10,931 nt of DNA from Acidimicrobiales bacterium. Lineage in GTDB: Bacteria; Actinomycetota; Acidimicrobiia; Acidimicrobiales; JABEUL01. The stretch lies in NCBI GenBank assembly GCA_013044465.1, contig JABEUL010000024.1, positions 1 through 10,931 on the forward strand, written 5' to 3'. A model generated the notes under the pieces. That model searched no databases and had not been told where the DNA came from. It was given only the letters and a program-made list of their open reading frames with translations. This document shows, piece by piece, positions 7,366 to 10,931 of the stretch (positions are counted from its first letter, which is position 1; each line of letters opens with the position of its first letter). A program made the translations under genes and the position numbers.

Positions 7366-7371
7366 GGTGCT

Positions 7372-7400
7372 ATCATAACGTAATATTACGAACGAAACAA
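7372..7400 (-). promoter_or_regulatory. Promoter of the small ORF and kinase, with a palindromic spacer
   Basis: On the minus strand TTGTTT (7400-7395) is separated by exactly 17 bases from TATGAT (7377-7372), which fits TANNNT and differs from TATAAT at one base. Most of the spacer is the perfect 12-base palindrome CGTAATATTACG at 7379-7390, a possible repressor site between -35 and -10. The -10 ends six bases before the ATG at 7365. Confidence 0.6.
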
Positions 7401-7499
7401 GAGTGAAATCTCATTTGTGGCGGAATTAGCACTTCAAGGAGCTTTCCATACTCTTGCGAAGGTCAAATAGAAAATCTAATACCTGCTGAGAGCAGAGTC

Positions 7500-7517
7500 A
7501 TTTTGCACATTTTGCAC
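7500..7517. repeat. Tandem 9-base direct repeat
   Basis: ATTTTGCAC occurs twice in perfect head-to-tail array in the intergenic space between the acetyltransferase end and the kinase promoter, about 100 bases upstream of the -35. Such a pair can be a binding site for an activator, but its role is unknown and it may be chance in AT-rich DNA. Confidence 0.35.
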
Positions 7518-7618
7518 GCTTTGAAAATTTAGCCAATTCATTGTCAAAACCGTGTCCTTGCTGATTTAAGCTGCCCCATTTAACTTTTGACCAAAAGGAA
7601 GACCTCTTTTTTTAGCTT

Positions 7619-8296
7619 TTAAATTTCCAACTCATATCGCACGAAGTTCTCACCGCTTTTACTACTTGTTGTGCCCATGTCTTTGAATCCAATTTTCTCA
7701 TAGAACTTTCTTGCTCGAAATTCAGGAGGTGTCACACAAACAACTCGCTGGACACTTTTTTCTATGCAAAGTTCAGTCATTTTATTAACAAGTTGTTGGC
7801 CAATTCCCTTTCCTTGTTCACGGGGGTCAATGAACAAATGTGTTAACTCAGCACTATTGATCTCTTCCACTTCACCTGATAACTGTGTATTGCTATCTTC
7901 CTTCTTCTTTCTCAGTATTCGCAAGATGCCCTTTAGATACCTAATCCCTCTTGTCCTGATTAATTCAACTCCAAATGCAGGGTGGATAATACTTGCCTTG
8001 AACATCTCATAAGCGAGCTTCGATCCAGATCCCTTAGTGAACTCTTGATAGTGAGTTTTGGGATCATATGTTCCGAGAAGGACTCCTTTGACATCGGAGC
8101 CGATACATGCAACAAGGCTTACCGACGTGGAAGTAGCCATCCAAGATAAGTAGTAGGAGCGGAGAAAGCTTTTTCCCGCTTTGGCAATAAATTCGACACC
8201 TAAAACTGCGGAATGTAGTTCGACACAACTATCAACATCAGACGTCTCCATTTGCCGGAGAAGAATTCGGTCGCCGTCAAAAGTCTGTTTACCCAT
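7619..8296 (-). CDS. GNAT-family N-acetyltransferase
   Basis: A 225-residue protein from the preferred start. The acetyl-CoA pyrophosphate-binding motif A is clear: LTHLFIDPREQGKGIGQQLV, with the signature Q-G-K-G-I-G, preceded by a beta strand. The run FRARKFYEKIGFKDMG near the C-terminus is the typical motif B segment. The acceptor substrate cannot be predicted. Between the first beta strands and motif A is a long insert of about 60 residues with a basic patch (RILRKKKED), making it larger than the usual 150-180-residue single-domain GNAT. I choose ATG 8296 because GGAG lies nine bases upstream; the in-frame ATG at 8323 adds nine residues and has no ribosome-binding site. The gene overlaps the end of the upstream hydrolase by eight bases, so the two are probably co-transcribed and translationally coupled. 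Confidence 0.85.
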   Translation of the reverse strand: MGKQTFDGDRILLRQMETSDVDSCVELHSAVLGVEFIAKAGKSFLRSYYLSWMATSTSVSLVACIGSDVKGVLLGTYDPKTHYQEFTKGSGSKLAYEMFKASIIHPAFGVELIRTRGIRYLKGILRILRKKKEDSNTQLSGEVEEINSAELTHLFIDPREQGKGIGQQLVNKMTELCIEKSVQRVVCVTPPEFRARKFYEKIGFKDMGTTSSKSGENFVRYELEI

Positions 8297-9446
8297 TGTT
8301 AGGAGCTCCGGGGCAGCTTCCATTCAGAGTTTCAGGTATTGAAGTACCGTTAGACCAAAATGAAATGCTTGCTGCACTTTGAGCCTGAGAGTTTAAAAGT
8401 TGGACTCCACTAGTCTCTCCTTTTAGCCAAGTGTCAAAAAATAAGGTCGTCATTGTCATAACGAGCGTTTGATCGGCTCCGGAATCTAAATATGGAGGCT
8501 GGTGAGATGCTCCAACGAGTCCAAGAAAGTATTTAGGTTTGGCTGCACTGTTATAAATCTGAGCAGAACATCCGGGAGGATTGATATTGTCGTTAGTTCC
8601 TTGAACAACTAAAAGTGGTGTGTTTTGGCCATTTGAAAAATATGATCCCCCAAAAGGCTGGTACTCTGCTCCGGATAAAATTGCTGCCGCTTTTATTCCG
8701 GGAATAATATCTGCACTATTGGCAACCGCTGCCAAAGATACGTCGCCTCCATCTGAATGTCCAACTACCCCAATTGAACTTGAGTCAATGATTCCATTTA
8801 GTGGCGAGCCAGCCATAGAATTCATCGAGCTCACATAATTCAAGACTTCACGAAGGTCGCTTGGATGATTAACTAAGTCGCTTCTCTGTGGCCCACCAGG
8901 AGCACCTGGATCGGTAGAGGGATAAGTCGGATCAGCAACCACATAACCAGCACTTGCCCATGTATTTAATAGTGCGATATAAGCTTCAGCTGATATGTCA
9001 AAACCTTGGGAAAATACAATAAGTGGATAAGGCGCCTCTAACTTATCTGAAGTTGATCCAGGACTTTGGTATTTGAAACCCGGAGTGCCCAAAGAAGGAT
9101 ATCTGATAATTGTTGGAAGTGATCTTGTTCGTCCATTTAGAGTGTACGTGATGTCTTGAGTGACGTAACCTACAGCATAGGAACCTATTCCACCATTGGC
9201 AGGAATGGACGTAGTTGTGGGCATCAATGAAGTAGTACTTTTTTGTAAAGTAGTCGTGGCATGATTGGTGGGCGTACTTGAGTGTTTCCCAACTTCCACA
9301 ATTAGTGCAACAATTATCACTACAAGTGCAAAGAGTGCGGCAGCTCGCCTTCGTCTCAACTGTCTTCTTCGAGCTGCAATTGAAGGTCTATGGAGATTGC
9401 TTCGAGATCGATTATAACTGCTATAACTTTGATCGTTTGCAGGCAC
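8289..9446 (-). CDS. Membrane-anchored extracytoplasmic alpha/beta hydrolase
   Basis: 385 residues from a GTG start. The N-terminus is strongly basic (RRRQLRRRR, residues 27-34) and followed by one hydrophobic helix at about 35-52, giving an N-in, C-out anchor or uncleaved signal. A Ser/Thr/Pro-rich linker (about 55-83) leads to an alpha/beta-hydrolase domain with the nucleophile elbow G229-H-S231-D-G-G, a likely acid D286 in GTNDNINP and a likely base H315 in GASHQPPY. This resembles PAF-acetylhydrolase, dienelactone hydrolase and polyester-hydrolase type proteins acting on esters outside the cytoplasm; the substrate is not predictable. The only two cysteines, C293 and C378, could form a disulfide, consistent with export. 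No in-frame ATG lies upstream of the membrane helix, so GTG 9446 is the best start; it may be leaderless. It is the first gene of a pair with the acetyltransferase. Confidence 0.85.
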   Translation of the reverse strand: MPANDQSYSSYNRSRSNLHRPSIAARRRQLRRRRAAALFALVVIIVALIVEVGKHSSTPTNHATTTLQKSTTSLMPTTTSIPANGGIGSYAVGYVTQDITYTLNGRTRSLPTIIRYPSLGTPGFKYQSPGSTSDKLEAPYPLIVFSQGFDISAEAYIALLNTWASAGYVVADPTYPSTDPGAPGGPQRSDLVNHPSDLREVLNYVSSMNSMAGSPLNGIIDSSSIGVVGHSDGGDVSLAAVANSADIIPGIKAAAILSGAEYQPFGGSYFSNGQNTPLLVVQGTNDNINPPGCSAQIYNSAAKPKYFLGLVGASHQPPYLDSGADQTLVMTMTTLFFDTWLKGETSGVQLLNSQAQSAASISFWSNGTSIPETLNGSCPGAPNNG

Positions 9447-9452
9447 GTATTC

Positions 9453-9483
9453 AACTTAGTTAAAAAATTCACCCCAGTGGCAA
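9453..9483 (-). promoter_or_regulatory. Possible leaderless promoter of the hydrolase gene
   Basis: On the minus strand TAAGTT (9458-9453, matching TANNNT) ends six bases before the GTG at 9446, and TTGCCA (9483-9478) matches the -35 consensus at five of six positions. The spacing is 19 bases, longer than ideal. No ribosome-binding site precedes the GTG, which agrees with a leaderless transcript. This is weaker than the promoter at 7372-7400. Confidence 0.35.
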
Positions 9484-9614
9484 CATTGATGAAGAAAGTT
9501 CCCTCGGTAAAAATGTTCTGTTCAGATTTTCATCCGTACCATGTATTCCACCGTTTTTACACATGATGCTGCCATTAAACACCTATAATGCCTAATTAAT
9601 TTACTTTGCTTGCA

Positions 9615-10514
9615 CTAGGAAGTGCTCTTGATAAAGGTATCAATTACTTGTGCGACATCTTCGCCTTTATCTTCTTGGAGAAAGTGACCACCGTCATGGA
9701 TCGTAATTGGATCAATTGATTTTGTCCCTGGTATAAGTTCGAAAAAAATGCGGTCCGTGCCCTTTGTGATGGGATCCTTGTCACTAAATGAGCAGAGCCA
9801 CGGCTTATCAAAGTTCTTTAAAACTTCCCAAGCGGCAACATTTGCGTCGTGTTCCGGATCGTTCGGAGAAGAAGGCACAAGCATCGGGAATCTGCGTGCA
9901 CCTGCTTTATACTTGTCATCTGGGAATGGCGCATCGTATGCTGCTATTACTTCACTACTTAGCTTTGAAAAACAGCCCATTGATATTATTTGGCCAACCG
10001 GGAAATCCACGCTTTCCTGGGAAAACTTTTGCCATGCAAAAAAAGCGTCACTCAATTTTTCCTCACCGGTCGGGAGTCCCGTATTTGCCACAATTACCCG
10101 GTCGAAGCACTCAGGATGTGAAGCAACTAATCTTAAACCAATTAATCCTCCCCAATCCTGACAAAAAAGAGTGATGTTTTTTAAATTAAGTTTCTCAAAC
10201 ACCAGTTCATGTAGCCACTTAACATGCCTGGCGTAAGTGTAATCGGATTGATCCACTGGCTTATCTGACCGACCAAATCCAATAAGATCCGGTGCGATCA
10301 CTCTGTGCTTAGCCTTTGCAAGCGGCGGAATTACTCTCCGATATAAGTAGCTCCATGAAGGTTCGCCGTGCATCAATAATACAGGGTTAGCATCTTTTGC
10401 TCCTTCGTCCAAGTAGTGGATACGGACAGGCCCTTCTAGATCTTCATAGTGTGGTTCAAATGGATATCCAGGTAGATCCACGAACCTTTCATCTGGGGTT
10501 CTAACTATTTCCAT
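9615..10514 (-). CDS. dhmA: Haloalkane dehalogenase, subfamily I (DhlA/DhmA-like)
   Basis: A 299-residue cytoplasmic alpha/beta-hydrolase with the full subfamily-I architecture. HGEPSWSYLYR (49-59) carries the oxyanion region, and CQDWGG holds the nucleophile D120 and the first halide-binding Trp W121. The second halide-binding Trp is probably W161 in the cap (FFAWQKF); the acid is probably D247 (SDKDPIT) and the base H277 (GGHFLQED). These equal the DhlA set Asp124, Trp125, Trp175, Asp260 and His289. AYDAPFPDDKYKAGARRFP also matches family sequence closely. The enzyme hydrolyses a carbon-halogen bond to an alcohol and halide; which haloalkane is unknown, and marine and soil homologues are often active on brominated compounds. 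The start is supported by AGGAG about six bases upstream of the ATG. It is monocistronic, with its own strong promoter. Confidence 0.92.
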   Translation of the reverse strand: MEIVRTPDERFVDLPGYPFEPHYEDLEGPVRIHYLDEGAKDANPVLLMHGEPSWSYLYRRVIPPLAKAKHRVIAPDLIGFGRSDKPVDQSDYTYARHVKWLHELVFEKLNLKNITLFCQDWGGLIGLRLVASHPECFDRVIVANTGLPTGEEKLSDAFFAWQKFSQESVDFPVGQIISMGCFSKLSSEVIAAYDAPFPDDKYKAGARRFPMLVPSSPNDPEHDANVAAWEVLKNFDKPWLCSFSDKDPITKGTDRIFFELIPGTKSIDPITIHDGGHFLQEDKGEDVAQVIDTFIKSTS

Positions 10515-10627
10515 ATTGTTCTCCTATTCAAACACCTTAACCAGGTGCCACAACCTCAATTTAAAATCAGGGATCTCATACTTTTGCCATGCATGCGGCT
10601 GATCTGTGCACCCGGTAATGCCATTTC

Positions 10628-10656
10628 ATTCTAACTACTTGCAGTGCTAGTGTCAA
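10628..10656 (-). promoter_or_regulatory. Sigma70-type promoter of the haloalkane dehalogenase
   Basis: On the minus strand a perfect TTGACA (10656-10651) is followed after exactly 17 bases by TAGAAT (10633-10628), five of six against TATAAT. Transcription would start near 10621, leaving a leader of about 105 bases before the ATG at 10514. An imperfect inverted repeat, AACTACTTG (10633-10641) and CAATAGTT (10654-10661) with one bulged base, spans the spacer and -35, so an operator may overlap the promoter. Confidence 0.75.
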
Positions 10657-10915
10657 TAGTTGGATCAAAGTTATCACTCTTTTGACTTTGAAGGACTAAC
10701 GCACCTAATCAAAAGCAGTCGGAGCAATCTTTCCCTAAGTTTTTAGTTTCTTCAAACTTCCCAGGGAAATAAGTGAATTAGCCATGAGCAGCTTCGCTCC
10801 GAGTCCAACTGCAGGAAAATCTCAATTTCCCTTTTGAATAAATAATTGTAACTATTCAGGTCTCGCGTCACTTCGCGTGAACTCCAAGTTCCGCCTTTAG
10901 GCAGGGTTATAAAGT

Positions 10916-10929
10916 ACCGAGAGTTCGGT
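10916..10929. repeat. Short perfect hairpin at the right edge
   Basis: ACCGA and TCGGT form a five-base-pair stem around the loop GAGT. There is no adjacent T-tract on either strand within the window, so it is not an evident terminator; it may belong to a structured element continuing past base 10931. Confidence 0.35.
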
Positions 10930-10931
10930 TA

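Larger units (their letters stand above)
10515..10931. other. Intergenic region right of the dehalogenase
   Basis: These 417 bases hold no convincing gene. The left third is the dehalogenase leader and promoter; within the leader, CACCT-GGTTA-AGGTG on the minus strand near 10530-10545 is a small inverted repeat. The right third contains several short stem-loops: TGAATA/TATTCA around 10835-10858, TCAC/GTGA near 10868-10880, GCCT/AGGC near 10893-10902 and ACCGA/TCGGT at 10916-10929. A TATAAA at 10908-10913 could be a plus-strand -10 for a gene beyond the window, but no -35 supports it. Confidence 0.4.

Noticed and set aside
7585..7618. Possible terminator after the acetyltransferase
   Set aside because: The candidate minus-strand stem is short and bulged, and is not followed by a T-tract.
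8297..8323. Longer acetyltransferase starting at ATG 8323
   Set aside because: No ribosome-binding site, and a 35-base overlap with the hydrolase; ATG 8296 has GGAG nine bases upstream.
9584..9589. Plus-strand TATAAT
   Set aside because: No plus-strand gene follows; downstream is the antisense of the dehalogenase. It is probably chance in AT-rich intergenic DNA.
9748..10174. Two plus-strand frames of about 130 codons opposite the dehalogenase
   Set aside because: Antisense shadows; the minus-strand dehalogenase carries all catalytic motifs.

Overview
The window looks like chromosomal DNA from a moderately AT-leaning actinobacterium; the exact lineage is not fixed, and an Acidimicrobiia-type environmental lineage is only a guess. 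Supporting signs are a short-form (Gnd/GndA-type) 6-phosphogluconate dehydrogenase tail, a mycobacterial/Xanthobacter-like subfamily-I haloalkane dehalogenase, and one or two probable leaderless genes with TANNNT -10 boxes exactly six bases before the start codon. Only the truncated gene at the left edge lies on the + strand; every other gene reads on the - strand.

Left part (1-5200): the 3' end of gnd (+) converges, with a 10-base gap, on a three-gene minus-strand operon. In transcription order this is an acyl-CoA dehydrogenase (about 5143-3947), an acetoacetate-decarboxylase-fold protein (3904-3191), and a 924-residue molybdopterin oxidoreductase of the type II DMSO reductase kind (3181-407), the group of ethylbenzene, steroid C25, selenate and chlorate enzymes. 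No iron-sulfur beta subunit, haem subunit, maturation chaperone or Tat signal accompanies the molybdoenzyme. A perfect 9+1+9 palindrome (5172-5190) lies just upstream of the best-supported start of the first gene and is a good operator candidate. This operon is the most likely place in the window for an undescribed catabolic pathway; its substrate cannot be read from sequence.

Middle part (5200-7400): a frameshifted remnant of a DUF4143 ATPase C-terminus (5802-5447) lies downstream of an ABC1/AarF/UbiB-type atypical kinase (7228-5894). Just upstream of the kinase is a 46-codon ORF not listed among the supplied long ORFs. Its stop overlaps the kinase start (ATGA), and a -35/-10 pair with a palindromic spacer sits exactly where a leaderless promoter should.

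Right part (7400-10931): a membrane-anchored, secreted-type alpha/beta hydrolase (9446-8289, GTG start) overlaps a GNAT acetyltransferase (8296-7619) and probably forms a two-gene operon. Further right, a haloalkane dehalogenase with all five expected catalytic residues (10514-9615) has a strong TTGACA-17-TAGAAT promoter about 110 bases upstream. The last 270 bases hold no gene but several small perfect hairpins. No tRNA, rRNA, CRISPR array, insertion sequence or convincing intrinsic terminator was found.
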